This document shows positions 27,274-36,855 of a stretch of 47,164 nt of DNA, piece by piece. The stretch is from Isotricha intestinalis. Its lineage: Eukaryota; Ciliophora; Litostomatea; Vestibuliferida; Isotrichidae. How positions within the stretch are numbered: the first letter of the stretch is position 1; every line of letters starts with the position of its first letter. The position numbers were made by a program, and so were the translations under genes. The notes beneath the pieces were generated by a model, which had not been told where the DNA came from, did not search any database, and worked only from the letters and a program-made list of their open reading frames with translations. The stretch is from contig JAJJLU010003600.1 in assembly GCA_023807065.1 (NCBI GenBank), positions 1 through 47,164 of the forward strand, read 5' to 3'.

Positions 27274-29475
27274 TTAATAATAAGTGCTTTTATTATGTTT
27301 TCCAATTTTATCTTTACTATTTTCTGATAAAGTTCCTCTACTTGAATTATTATTTCTCTGTGCTTGTAATTTATAAAAAAGATTATTTTTAGGATTAGAA
27401 TTATTTACATTTATTACTAATATATTATTGTTAGTTTCCATTGATTTATTTGAACTACTTTCATCATCATTTTTATTTTCTTCTGAAGGAATTTTTGTTT
27501 CTTCTTTTGTAATCAAATCAACTTTTTTTTTATAATAATCAGAATAATTTTCTATTTTTCTTGTTTTTTTTTTATTAGAATTATAATTATTTTTAGAACA
27601 ACTTCTACTGAATTTTTTATTTCCGTCACTGTGATTTAATTTTTTTTCATTTTCTTGTGTTTTAACATGATTATTAAATTTATTTTTTCTTTGAGATAAA
27701 ATATTATTTCTTTGAAGATTTAAATTATTCTTTTTTTTAAAATGAGAATTTTTTTTTTTATTATTTGATAAGAAATGTTCAGAACTTTTTTGAGGTAATG
27801 GAATTTTTAATTTCTCATTTAAATGATTCGGAGATTTAATATTAAAATTTTGATTCATTTGTGAAACAATTTTACTATTACTTATTTTATTAAATTCTTT
27901 AGGAAAATAATTATCATATCTATTATTATTACTTGGAACATCCATTTTTCCTAAAACTATTGGTTCTAAAGGTAAATTCTCAAATAAACTTCTTTTTGAA
28001 TTTTGATTTATATATTTATCATTTATTTTATCTTTTACTTGTTTTTTTGGATATTGTTGAATAGTATCTTCAAAAAAATTCATTTTTTCTTCTAAATATT
28101 GAGTTTTTAAAGTGTCTTTAACTGAATCAAATTTAATTTCTTTTTGATTTGAATTCTCATTTTTTTCTTTATTATTACTTGGATTATTATTACAATTAGG
28201 TGTTGCAAAATTATTTGGAGTTATATTTAAAAAAGTACTAAAATCTTTAGTTTCATTTTGTAGTCTAAATTTATCTTGGTCATATTCTTCAACTTGAGTA
28301 ATTTCAATATCATTTTTTTGAGTAAGAGAAATTAAACTTTTTGATTGTTGTAAATTTGGATTTATCATTGATTCAAAGAGAGAAGTTTTATCTTGAAATA
28401 AACTATTTCCTCCAGTTTCAGGGTTATGTTCTATTTTAAAATCATCTTTAGGATTTAAATCAATTAATTCTTTTAATTCTGTGTTATTTTCTATATTAAA
28501 ATCTGTTTCTGTATTTAAAGTTACTTCATTTTTTGTTATTTTATATTCATCTGTATTTACAACGTCAAATTCAGATGAATTAATTAAATTATTATTATTA
28601 TTTTGTTTATTATTTTGTTTTTGTATTTTTTGATGTTTTGTCAATCCTTTTAAATTACTATTTATACTACTTATACTTGAAAATAATTCATTATTTCTTG
28701 AATATTCTTTTTCTTTTTCTTCTTCTTTTTTAATTACTTCTTTTTCTTCTTTATTTTCATATTTTTTATCTTCAATAATTGGAAAATTATCTAAATTACT
28801 TTCTTCTTCTATTAAAAACGATGATTGAACATCATCATTTTCTTTTTCAAGAATATTATTATCTTGATTGTTTATAATATTATATTCATTATTATTATCA
28901 TCTAAGTTTATAATATTATTTTTATTATGAGTTATATTATTATTTGGATTTATATTATTATTTTCTAACATTTGCTTTCTTCTATTAACTATATTTACTA
29001 AATCTTGATAATTTAACCCAGGAATTTCTTTTTGATTTTTAATAAAATTAATGTGACTGTTATTATTATTATCAGATGATGAAATCAAATTATTTTCATC
29101 AGAATATGTTACTCCTGAATTTAAAATTTTTGAATCAACGTTTGTTAAAACTCCTGTATTACTAGATGATATATTTTTATTTAAAAATTTTTTATAATTT
29201 TTTTTATTGTTTAAAACTAAATTTTGCTTTTTCATACAATTTATCTTATTTGCTTTATCTAATTTGTTTCCTTGAGAATTTGTTAAATTATGATTTTTAA
29301 AATTATTGATATTTCGATTAGAATAAAAATTATTTATTTTATTAAAAGTATTTGAATGTGGTTCAACTAATTTTACTGGTTTTTTATTTTGATTCAATTG
29401 ATATTTATGAGGCTCATTTGAACTAATTGAAAATTTATTTGGGTGAATATATGAAGGGGTATAAGTTATTTTCAT
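27274..29475 (-). CDS. Asn-rich, mostly disordered protein of unknown function
   Basis: 733 residues, not recognised. The composition is dominated by Asn, Lys, Ser and Glu with no predicted globular domain. An acidic/basic charged run (ENKEEKEVIKKEEEKEKEY) lies near residues 238-256. Short more ordered motifs with aromatic and Pro residues occur at the N-terminus (KITYTPSYIHPNKFSI) and near residue 505 (SLFENLPLEPIVLGKMDVP). The last 150 residues are strongly basic. A cytoskeletal linker, RNA-granule or chromatin scaffold role would each fit; none can be supported. A single intact 2.2-kb reading frame in this A/T context shows that it is a real gene. Confidence 0.6.
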   Translation of the reverse strand: MKITYTPSYIHPNKFSISSNEPHKYQLNQNKKPVKLVEPHSNTFNKINNFYSNRNINNFKNHNLTNSQGNKLDKANKINCMKKQNLVLNNKKNYKKFLNKNISSSNTGVLTNVDSKILNSGVTYSDENNLISSSDNNNNSHINFIKNQKEIPGLNYQDLVNIVNRRKQMLENNNINPNNNITHNKNNIINLDDNNNEYNIINNQDNNILEKENDDVQSSFLIEEESNLDNFPIIEDKKYENKEEKEVIKKEEEKEKEYSRNNELFSSISSINSNLKGLTKHQKIQKQNNKQNNNNNLINSSEFDVVNTDEYKITKNEVTLNTETDFNIENNTELKELIDLNPKDDFKIEHNPETGGNSLFQDKTSLFESMINPNLQQSKSLISLTQKNDIEITQVEEYDQDKFRLQNETKDFSTFLNITPNNFATPNCNNNPSNNKEKNENSNQKEIKFDSVKDTLKTQYLEEKMNFFEDTIQQYPKKQVKDKINDKYINQNSKRSLFENLPLEPIVLGKMDVPSNNNRYDNYFPKEFNKISNSKIVSQMNQNFNIKSPNHLNEKLKIPLPQKSSEHFLSNNKKKNSHFKKKNNLNLQRNNILSQRKNKFNNHVKTQENEKKLNHSDGNKKFSRSCSKNNYNSNKKKTRKIENYSDYYKKKVDLITKEETKIPSEENKNDDESSSNKSMETNNNILVINVNNSNPKNNLFYKLQAQRNNNSSRGTLSENSKDKIGKHNKSTYY

Positions 29476-29774
29476 TTTTAAAATTAAATTATTTTTTTAT
29501 AATAATAAAGACATTTTTTTCAAATAATTAGTATAAAAAATAAATAATAACATTTTGGAATTAATAATATGAAATAAGATTATTCAATTAAAAAAATTTT
29601 TGAATAATTATATAAATAAAGCTTATCAGAACTTTTTATCTTAAAATTCAAATTGGTTTTAAATATATATAAATTTTAATTATTATATAAAGTATATCTA
29701 TAATTAATTTTTTTGAGTATTTTAATAAAAAAATTTAGTAAAAAAAAATAAAATATAGTATTCAAAAAAAAAAT

Positions 29775-30587
29775 ATGTCATCTTTAAAAAAAGTATATAT
29801 ACTAACACCCTTTGAATCTTTATTAATAAATAAATTAATGCCAAAAGGATATAAATTAGAAAATGAAGAAAATATATCATTATCAGCACCATTATCATCA
29901 AAAACATCAAAAGAAAATAAAGCAATTCCCGAATCAATGCAATTAAAATGTGAATTATTTTTAAAAAAAATATTAAATCACGAAATTGCTCAAGATTTCT
30001 ATAAAAGAAAAGATGAATCAGAACCATCAATAATAAACATTGAAAAAAATATTAAAAATGAAAAATATAAAAATATATTTGATCTAACAGTTGAATTTAG
30101 AAAACTTTGGAAATATTATTTAAATAATTATAAAAGTGAAAAAGATATAATAAGTAAAGCATCAAGAATGAGTGATTACACAGAAAAAATAAATAAAAAT
30201 TTCGAAATTCCTTCTACTTCTCTTGGAACAACAAGTGAAAATTTAGAAAAAGCATTAAAAGTAATAAATGATATTCCAATGACTATGGATGAAAAAAATA
30301 TGTTAGGTAAAAATATTAAATCACTTACTCAAGACCAATTAAGAGGGATTGTTAAAATCATTCACAATAATTCTCAAAGAGATAAAAAAGAAAAATATTT
30401 AGAATTTGATATTGATAAATTATCTCCTAGAAAATGTAGAGAATTAGAAACTTATGTTAGAGCTTGTTTGGGTGTTAGATATATAGAAGCTAAAAATAAA
30501 AATCTTCCAGTCAATAATTCTAACAGTAAAGAAGGAGATAAAAATTCAGAAATTAGTGAGTCGAGTTCAAAACCTGAAAGTTGGTAG
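29775..30587 (+). CDS. BET-like protein: reduced bromodomain plus NET (extra-terminal) domain
   Basis: 270 residues, much shorter than animal BRDs. Residues about 167-235 are a convincing NET domain: IPMTMDEKNMLGKNIKSL, LRGIVKIIHNN, then EFDIDKLSPRKCRELETYVR (family: [29 protein letters not shown], EIDFETLKPSTLRELERYV). Residues about 57-140 look like a bromodomain remnant (CELFLKKILNHEIAQDFYKR; IEKNIKNEKYKNIFDLTVEF; RKLWKYYLNNYKSEKD). The ZA loop with its P-D-Y-x-x-I-I-x-x-P-M-D core is essentially missing, so acetyl-lysine binding is doubtful. The NET domain recruits chromatin partners through short basic-hydrophobic peptides. Stop is TAG. Confidence 0.8.
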   Translation: MSSLKKVYILTPFESLLINKLMPKGYKLENEENISLSAPLSSKTSKENKAIPESMQLKCELFLKKILNHEIAQDFYKRKDESEPSIINIEKNIKNEKYKNIFDLTVEFRKLWKYYLNNYKSEKDIISKASRMSDYTEKINKNFEIPSTSLGTTSENLEKALKVINDIPMTMDEKNMLGKNIKSLTQDQLRGIVKIIHNNSQRDKKEKYLEFDIDKLSPRKCRELETYVRACLGVRYIEAKNKNLPVNNSNSKEGDKNSEISESSSKPESW

Positions 30588-31087
30588 TTTTTTTTTTGGT
30601 TTTTGATGATTGAAATGTTTGATAAATGGGATATTGTTTTTATAAAATATATATTATCATTTAATTTTTTTCTACAATAACATAAATTTTATTATATGTC
30701 CCCGATTTCTAATAATTAAATAAATAAAGTGTTAATAACTCCAAGCGTTTATTAAAAGAATATCAATGGTCTCTATTTACAACCAAGTATCTATATAAAC
30801 TATAATCTAAAGTATTATAAATTAAATGAAATTTTATCTAAAAATCAGAATCAGAAATCAAACATATCTTTTGGGAAAATAATAATGAAATTAATATTTA
30901 GATTTAAGGAAGTAAAATTTATTTAAGAAATTTAATTTTATAAAATTTTAATATTTTAAATTTATAAATATAATAACACAAAATATATTATTTTATCATA
31001 TATTAAAATAAAAAGAAAGAGTATATAACCTCTTAATTTCTTGAGATGATAAACATTAATATAGATTTGTTTTTCAACGAAAATAAA
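30588..31087. other. Convergent spacer containing a coding-like relic
   Basis: This lies between the ends of the BET-like gene (+) and the 81-aa gene (-). The central part (30731-30926) is described separately; the flanks are plain A/T. Confidence 0.4.
30731..30926 (+). pseudogene. Coding-like fragment, frameshifted (plus strand)
   Basis: One plus-strand frame is open from 30756 to TAA at 30924-30926 without ATG at its start and has protein-like content (NGLYLQPSIYINYNLKYY; later ILSKNQNQKSNISFGKIIM). A second overlapping frame from 30731 reads NNSKRLLKEYQWSLFTTKYL before a stop. A single indel between the two would give one peptide of about 70 residues. No splice pair joins the two frames in phase. 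The family is not recognised. Confidence 0.3.
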
Positions 31088-31355
31088 TTAATTAGAAGAT
31101 TCATTACTATTTATAGACATTGAATCTGATGTAGAATCATCAGAATTGAATGAATCATAAATTATTGTATATATATTTTCATAAGGTTTATATTTATTAT
31201 TTACAATTAAAATGGAATTAGATCGTCTTGATTCCAAGAACAATTTTGGAACTTTTTGTGTAGGAACTAAAAATCTAAACATTAAAAACATTTTACTTTT
31301 GTTTTGGGGCAAAAAGAATATCTTCTGGAAATTGTTCTAATATTTCACCTTCCAT
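31088..31355 (-). CDS. Small 81-residue protein, two exons, unknown function
   Basis: Exon 1 is 31297-31355 (ATG at 31353-31355, MEGEILEQFPEDILFAPK) and exon 2 is 31088-31274. They join in phase 2 across a 22-nt intron to give 81 residues. Exon 2 alone has no ATG at its open start, which supports the two-exon model. The N-terminal half contains FLVPTQKVPKLFLESRRSN and the C-terminus is acidic and Ser-rich (YDSFNSDDSTSDSMS), with several casein-kinase-like S-x-x-D/E sites. No signal peptide, membrane segment or known domain is seen. It is tandem with the PH-domain gene, 113 bp after that gene's start-distal end. Confidence 0.6.
31275..31296 (-). other. 22-nt spliceosomal intron in the 81-aa gene
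   Basis: Read on the minus strand it begins GTAAAATG and ends TAATGTTTAG. The donor lies within the codon before an in-frame TAA, so without splicing the protein would stop after 20 residues. Splicing in phase 2 keeps a Lys and continues FLVPTQKVPK. At 22 nt it is the shortest of the four. Confidence 0.65.
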
Positions 31356-31468
31356 TTCTTTTATTTTTTTATAATTTATATTCTATATAATAAAAATACA
31401 TTGAAGATAATAATTATGATGTTATTAATTATAATATATTATATATAAAAATAAATAATGAATAAATA

Positions 31469-34400
31469 TTAGTCTTTTTTTGAAACTTCAACTTTATTTT
31501 TAGAATAAGCTTCTTGTAATTTTTCAATGGCACTTAACCAATCATTTAAATCAACTTCAGATTTTGCAGCAAAAATGAAATTTTGTTTATTTAAACACTT
31601 AATTTCAAAACAATATTTCCTTTTATAAACATTATCATCAATTTTTTTAATTTCAGCTCCATTAATAGGAATTAATTTTTTTGGAGGAGAAGAAGGATCA
31701 TCAAAATACAATAATCCTACATCAGATAAAACAACTAATTTTTCTTTAAAAGTTCTTCCATAATTAAAAAATCCTGGAGTTAATTTATATAAATAATTAA
31801 ATTTAATTGAATTTTGGAAATTTTGTGCAATTGTATTATCAGAAGCTCTTGCAATCATTGTAAAATATACTCCATCCATTTTAACATTAAATTCATCACT
31901 ATATTTAAATAATAATTTTTCACCTTTTAAATTTATCATATCCCTAAAATAATATAATAATTCTAATCTTCTTAAAATTTCTATAACAATATCTTCTTTT
32001 CCTTTAAAATGAAATGCTATCATATTACAATTTTTAATTGATATTGTTAATTTTTCTAAGTTTTTTTTTTCAAATATTTTCCTTATTTGTAATGTTAATT
32101 TATCTAATATATATATGAATGATGATGTTATATATAATATTCTTTTTGTTTTTTCATAATTTCCTTTTATTAAAAAAATATCATCACTAAATATTTCATA
32201 AGAAGTTGAATTATCATTATATTTATCTAATAATGATATTATTTCTTCACTTTGTCTTAAAGTAAGAAAGTCATATGATAATATTTTTGGAATTTTTTTT
32301 TCTTTGAATATTTCAATTATTTCATTAATTGTTTTATGTTTTAAAAGAGATGAATCTGTTCTTTCTTTATTCAATATACTATCCTTTTTTTCATTATCAA
32401 AATTATTTGTAGGATTACGTAAAAATGAATCTAATTCATTTGGACTTAAGTCCAAAGAATTTTTATATAATATATTATCAGAACTTCCCCGAGAAACAAA
32501 AGACAGTGATTTTTTATCATATTTATTTTTATCAATACTATTTATCATATGTTCATTGAAATCATTTTGATTTTTAATAGATTCTCTTTTATTATTATCT
32601 TCTATTTTTTGAAATGATTCATTACAAATATTTAATCTATTATTATCTATAAAATTGGTATTATTTTGAATTTTTTCTAAATTTTGGAAATTCTTTTTTA
32701 TTTCTTTATTTCCAGATAAAATATCATAAAAATGTTCAATTGATATAATATTTTTTTGAGTAATTTCATCTTTTTTAATTAATATGTTTGTTTTTTCAAT
32801 ATGAAAATAATTATTAATAAAATCTGTAGATGTAGCTTTTGATATCATATTTTTTTTTGAAGTTATTATAATTGCAGCATTTTTTTCCAATTGTTCTTTG
32901 TCAAATGAATTTCCTTCATTAATTTCACTTTTAATAACTTCATTTTTATTAATATCTGTTTCTAAGTTTTTAGCATTTTCCTTAGAATCATTAATTTGGA
33001 TACTATCAACATCTTTTTTTGAAAATTGACTCTCTCTATTTTTATAATTATCATTAATATCAAAAGGATTATCTTCTTTTTGAGCATTCTTAGGTTTTAT
33101 ATATAAAATATTTGAATTTCTATTTTCATTATTATTATTAAAATTGCTTAATCTACTTAATCTAATTTGATTTAACATATTACTTGGTCTAAATAATTTA
33201 TTAATTTCAATATCTTTATATAAATCTTCAATTTTATCTTTTAAATTTGAATTTTGAGATTGTAAAATAATATAATTCTCTTTTTGAATATTTAATTGAT
33301 TTTTAAGCTCAGATATTTTTTCTTTATGTTTCTCTATCAATTCAGATAATGAATTAATTTTGTTATTTAATAATTGATTTGATTTATCTAATTCTGATGT
33401 ATATATTAATAATTGCTCATAATTTAATGAATATAATTTTTTTTCATTATTTGATATTATATGATCTTCTTCATTATTAGAAACTATATTTTCTATTGTT
33501 TGTTGATTTATTTTGTTATTACTTTCTTCTTTTATTTTTATTAATATTTGATTAACTAATTGGTCATAACTTTCTTTTAAATTTTTATTTTCAATTTTTA
33601 ATTTTTCAATTTCTCGAATTTTGTTTTTATTTTCATTGATATTTTCTAAATATTGAATTTTATAAGAATTTAATTCATTATCTTTTTCATTTATTTCTTT
33701 TTTCATATTTTGAATTTCATTGTTTTTATTTTCATATTGTTGAGTTATAATGTTATTTTCTTCTATTAATTTATTTATTTGTTCTTCCATTTCTACAGTA
33801 TAATTTCCTTCATTTATAAATTGTAGATAATTTATATATTCATTTTTTAAATCTTCATATTTACTTTTTAATAAAGAAATTAGATTTTTAAGATATTGTA
33901 ATTTATTTTCTTTTTTATGACAAATAATATCAAAATTTTTAATAAAATTTTCAAAACCTTGAATTTTTTCATTAAAAACATTATCACAAGATAAAATATT
34001 TTCTTTTAATTTTTCTTCAGAATTTAAAAGCATTTTTTCATAATTATTACAAATTTCTTCTTTCATATTTAACAAAATATTTTTTGTATCAATAAGAATT
34101 TTTACATAATAATAATTTTCTTCTTCAATATTAATTAAATCTTCTATCATATCAATTGGATTATCATTAATTTCATAATTTAAATCTTTATCTTCTTGAA
34201 TAAAAATATTATTATTTTCTAACAATTTTTTTTCTAATGTAACCATTATTTGAGAATAAATTTCAAAATTGATTATCAAAGGAACTTTATTCAAATTATT
34301 ATTTTCTTGATTACAAAATAATTGTAAAAACTGAATCAATTCTTCTTTTGTTATATGAATAAATTTATATTTTTTAAATTCTTCTTCTATTTCAATTATT

Positions 34401-34807
34401 GAAATTTTATCTTTAAATTTTAAATTGATTAATATTGTTCTTATTTCTTTTATTTTTTCTATATCAAGATTATCTAAATATTTTATAATTACATTTTCAT
34501 TATTTGATGTTTGCTTTTTTGATGAAATATTATCATCATTATTTTCTTCTTCATCTATAAAAAATTCATGAATTCCATTTAAAGTTTCTTCTAAAGTTAA
34601 TTCATTATTTTTTGAATATTTTTCTAATACACTCCAAAAATACTCTTTTTCTTTTTGTGTATTCCAAAAATTTATTAATCCTATATATTCTAAATATTGG
34701 GGTAAAGTGTCTTTAGTTAATTTAACATTCTTTTCAAAAAAATTTTTTGTTTTATTGGAAATCATTTTTTCAAAATCTTCTATTTCATTTTTATTATTAT
34801 TTTCCAT
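31469..34807 (-). CDS. Large coiled-coil protein with C-terminal TH1-like and PH domains
   Basis: 1112 residues. Residues about 1-200 are acidic and helical. About 225-540 is a long coiled coil (for example QYENKNNEIQNMKKEINEKD). About 560-860 is Asn/Ser-rich linker. About 880-985 resembles the myosin-I TH1 fold (YEKTKRILYITSSFIYILDK, then a LEKLTISIKN strand) and about 1005-1100 is a PH domain: FKEKLVVLSDVGLLYFDD, YCFEIKCLNKQNFIFAAKSE, ending with the invariant Trp in DLNDWLSAIEKL. Both modules bind acidic phospholipids, so the protein probably tethers a filamentous structure or vesicle to a membrane. No motor, GAP or GEF domain was found. Confidence 0.75.
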   Translation of the reverse strand: MENNNKNEIEDFEKMISNKTKNFFEKNVKLTKDTLPQYLEYIGLINFWNTQKEKEYFWSVLEKYSKNNELTLEETLNGIHEFFIDEEENNDDNISSKKQTSNNENVIIKYLDNLDIEKIKEIRTILINLKFKDKISIIEIEEEFKKYKFIHITKEELIQFLQLFCNQENNNLNKVPLIINFEIYSQIMVTLEKKLLENNNIFIQEDKDLNYEINDNPIDMIEDLINIEEENYYYVKILIDTKNILLNMKEEICNNYEKMLLNSEEKLKENILSCDNVFNEKIQGFENFIKNFDIICHKKENKLQYLKNLISLLKSKYEDLKNEYINYLQFINEGNYTVEMEEQINKLIEENNIITQQYENKNNEIQNMKKEINEKDNELNSYKIQYLENINENKNKIREIEKLKIENKNLKESYDQLVNQILIKIKEESNNKINQQTIENIVSNNEEDHIISNNEKKLYSLNYEQLLIYTSELDKSNQLLNNKINSLSELIEKHKEKISELKNQLNIQKENYIILQSQNSNLKDKIEDLYKDIEINKLFRPSNMLNQIRLSRLSNFNNNNENRNSNILYIKPKNAQKEDNPFDINDNYKNRESQFSKKDVDSIQINDSKENAKNLETDINKNEVIKSEINEGNSFDKEQLEKNAAIIITSKKNMISKATSTDFINNYFHIEKTNILIKKDEITQKNIISIEHFYDILSGNKEIKKNFQNLEKIQNNTNFIDNNRLNICNESFQKIEDNNKRESIKNQNDFNEHMINSIDKNKYDKKSLSFVSRGSSDNILYKNSLDLSPNELDSFLRNPTNNFDNEKKDSILNKERTDSSLLKHKTINEIIEIFKEKKIPKILSYDFLTLRQSEEIISLLDKYNDNSTSYEIFSDDIFLIKGNYEKTKRILYITSSFIYILDKLTLQIRKIFEKKNLEKLTISIKNCNMIAFHFKGKEDIVIEILRRLELLYYFRDMINLKGEKLLFKYSDEFNVKMDGVYFTMIARASDNTIAQNFQNSIKFNYLYKLTPGFFNYGRTFKEKLVVLSDVGLLYFDDPSSPPKKLIPINGAEIKKIDDNVYKRKYCFEIKCLNKQNFIFAAKSEVDLNDWLSAIEKLQEAYSKNKVEVSKKD

Positions 34808-34935
34808 ATTTAATTTTTTTATTTGAAATTTTTAAATAAAGATTGTGTTTATTAAATTTTTAAATAAAACAAAAAGAAATATTTCATAAAAGATAAAAAT
34901 TAATACAAAAATCTTATTATTATATTTATATAAAA

Positions 34936-34973
34936 TATAATTTAATCAATAGCTATGCTATAATTTAATCAAT
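34936..34973. repeat. 15-bp direct repeat with 23-bp period at the TM9 stop codon
   Basis: The 15-mer TATAATTTAATCAAT occurs at 34936-34950 and 34959-34973. The second copy overlaps the TM9 stop codon (TTA on this strand at 34965-34967). Between them sits the small hairpin ATAGC-TAT-GCTAT. It looks like a local tandem duplication of the end of the gene. Confidence 0.6.
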
Positions 34974-36855
34974 TTTTATTTTTGAATAAATATATTTAAG
35001 AAAAATAAAAGTATTTATCACACCACAAGAACCACAAATTAATGCAATAACAGTACAAATAAGAGCCATAATTAAAAAATAAACAACAATAGCAGTAAAT
35101 CTAGTAATATTAATAAAAAGAAAATAATATATTGAATAAGCTGCAATATATAAAACAGGACTTGCACTAACAAAAAAAGATTTCCACCACCAATTATAAT
35201 CTCCTTTACATAAATTTAAATAAACAAAAATAATGGATACTTCAGAAGACAAAACTACTAAAAAAAATATTGATAAAACTAAAAATGAAACAAGATAATA
35301 TACTTGAAATCTCCACATGTAGCCCATTAAATAAATAAATTCAATTATAATTGTTATAAAGGGAATTAAACCTGTAAACCAAGAAATGTATTTTAATTTT
35401 AAATACCATGGTTTATCATTAATTGCAGTTGGAAGTACATTTACTTTACATGGATATTTTATATTTGATCTTTTTATTGCTAAGAAACTTCCAAATAAAA
35501 TTAACGGAGTAGAAACGCACATCCATAATATTAATAATTTTAAAATTTCAGATATTTTTAAACCAACAGTTGATGATTCTAATGAAAAAAGAATTCTTAC
35601 AATTATTAAGATTATTAATGAAATACCAGGGAAAAAAAGAGCTGTTACTATTGTATTTTTTAACCATTCTTTTCCTTTATTATTTTTATATACAGTGGTG
35701 CTAATAAAACCACCAAAAAAACTCATAAAACAAAAACAAATAACCATTTGATTTAATAAATTTCCTCTTTGTTCAGGATGAGTATAACCCAGTAAATTAT
35801 ATATTAAAGATACTAATAATATTAATAATAATTGAATTCCTGTTCCGATAAAAGTTGAAAACAACATTAAATTTTTAGGTTTTCTAAAAACATCATTACA
35901 TACTAGTTTCCAACCATATTCATCAATTATATTATCATTAATTGCACTTTGATTATAAATTTCAATATCTTTTTTAATTGCTCTTGATAAAATACAAATT
36001 ACTATAAAAGAAAAAATAAACAATAATATATTTGAATATACTAATCCTAGCCAATGATATTCTATTCCTACTCTAACATATCTATCCCATCTTGATGAAA
36101 AAGTTTTATTTGAATTAATAAAAATCACATCATAAGTAAAGTAAATTATAGAATTAGATAATTCTTGAGGTTCAAAATTATTATAATCTCTTCTTAAAAG
36201 TGTATTATCTTCAAAAATTAAATCATTACATTCTTCAGTTGAATTTTGAAGAATTGAGAGTGGTTCAATTGAAAAACCAACAATTTGAAATTTTTCATCT
36301 TTTTTATTTACTTCAACATAAATATTATAATGGTTATAAATATAATAAGTCTCATTAAATAAAAAACCAATTGGAATTCCTGACATATAACTTGTATAAG
36401 TTTTTTTTAAATTTGAATGTGTTTTCGATCTCCCAGCGCGTAGAGAATCTAAATAAAAATTAATATAATAATTTCTATCAATTAACCATTTATATATTTC
36501 AATATCTTCTTCTGTAAATTCTTTATAACATGCTGGTAAACAAGTGACATTATAATTCATTTCAAAAATATAATTAGAATATTGAGCTCTAGTTCCTGTT
36601 AAAAGTTCTGTGAAAGTTTCATTTGGAAGATATATATTTTCATCAACACATAAATCAAGGTAAGTATATGAAAAAGGAATTTGCGTTTTTACTGAACTTA
36701 ACATATTTACTAAAATTCCAAGTGTATCATTTTGATTGTAGATCTATATTTTAGATTATAATTTTATTTTAATTTTTTACATAATATGAATCAAATATTC
36801 CACAATATGATTTTGATATATATATTAATAAAATTAAAAGTAATTTGAAAGACAT
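34965..36855 (-). CDS. TM9SF: TM9 superfamily (nonaspanin/EMP70) membrane protein, two exons
   Basis: Exon 1 (36781-36855) encodes a signal peptide, MSFKLLLILLIYISKSYCG; exon 2 (34965-36743) encodes the rest; total 617 residues, normal for TM9 proteins. The splice yields YNQNDTLGILVNMLSSVKTQ, the family's 'YxxGDxVxxxVNKL' start of the lumenal domain, followed by the family Cys in YLDLC. After the lumenal domain (to about residue 255) nine hydrophobic segments follow, including GTGIQLLLILLVSLIYNLLG and the conserved RGNL loop. The C-terminus FLKYIYSKIKID matches the family KxD signal for COPI and Golgi retention. TM9 proteins act in the Golgi/endosome on sorting of membrane proteins. Confidence 0.9.
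36744..36780 (-). other. 37-nt spliceosomal intron in the TM9 gene
   Basis: On the minus strand it begins GTAAAAAAT and ends AATATAG, with AATCTAAA as a possible branch site, the same octamer as in the CNBD intron. It lies in phase 0 directly after the signal-peptide exon and contains in-frame stops. Confidence 0.85.

Noticed and set aside
35386..35751. Plus-strand 121-codon open frame inside the TM9 gene
   Set aside because: It lies antisense to well-conserved transmembrane segments of a recognised gene and has no family resemblance.
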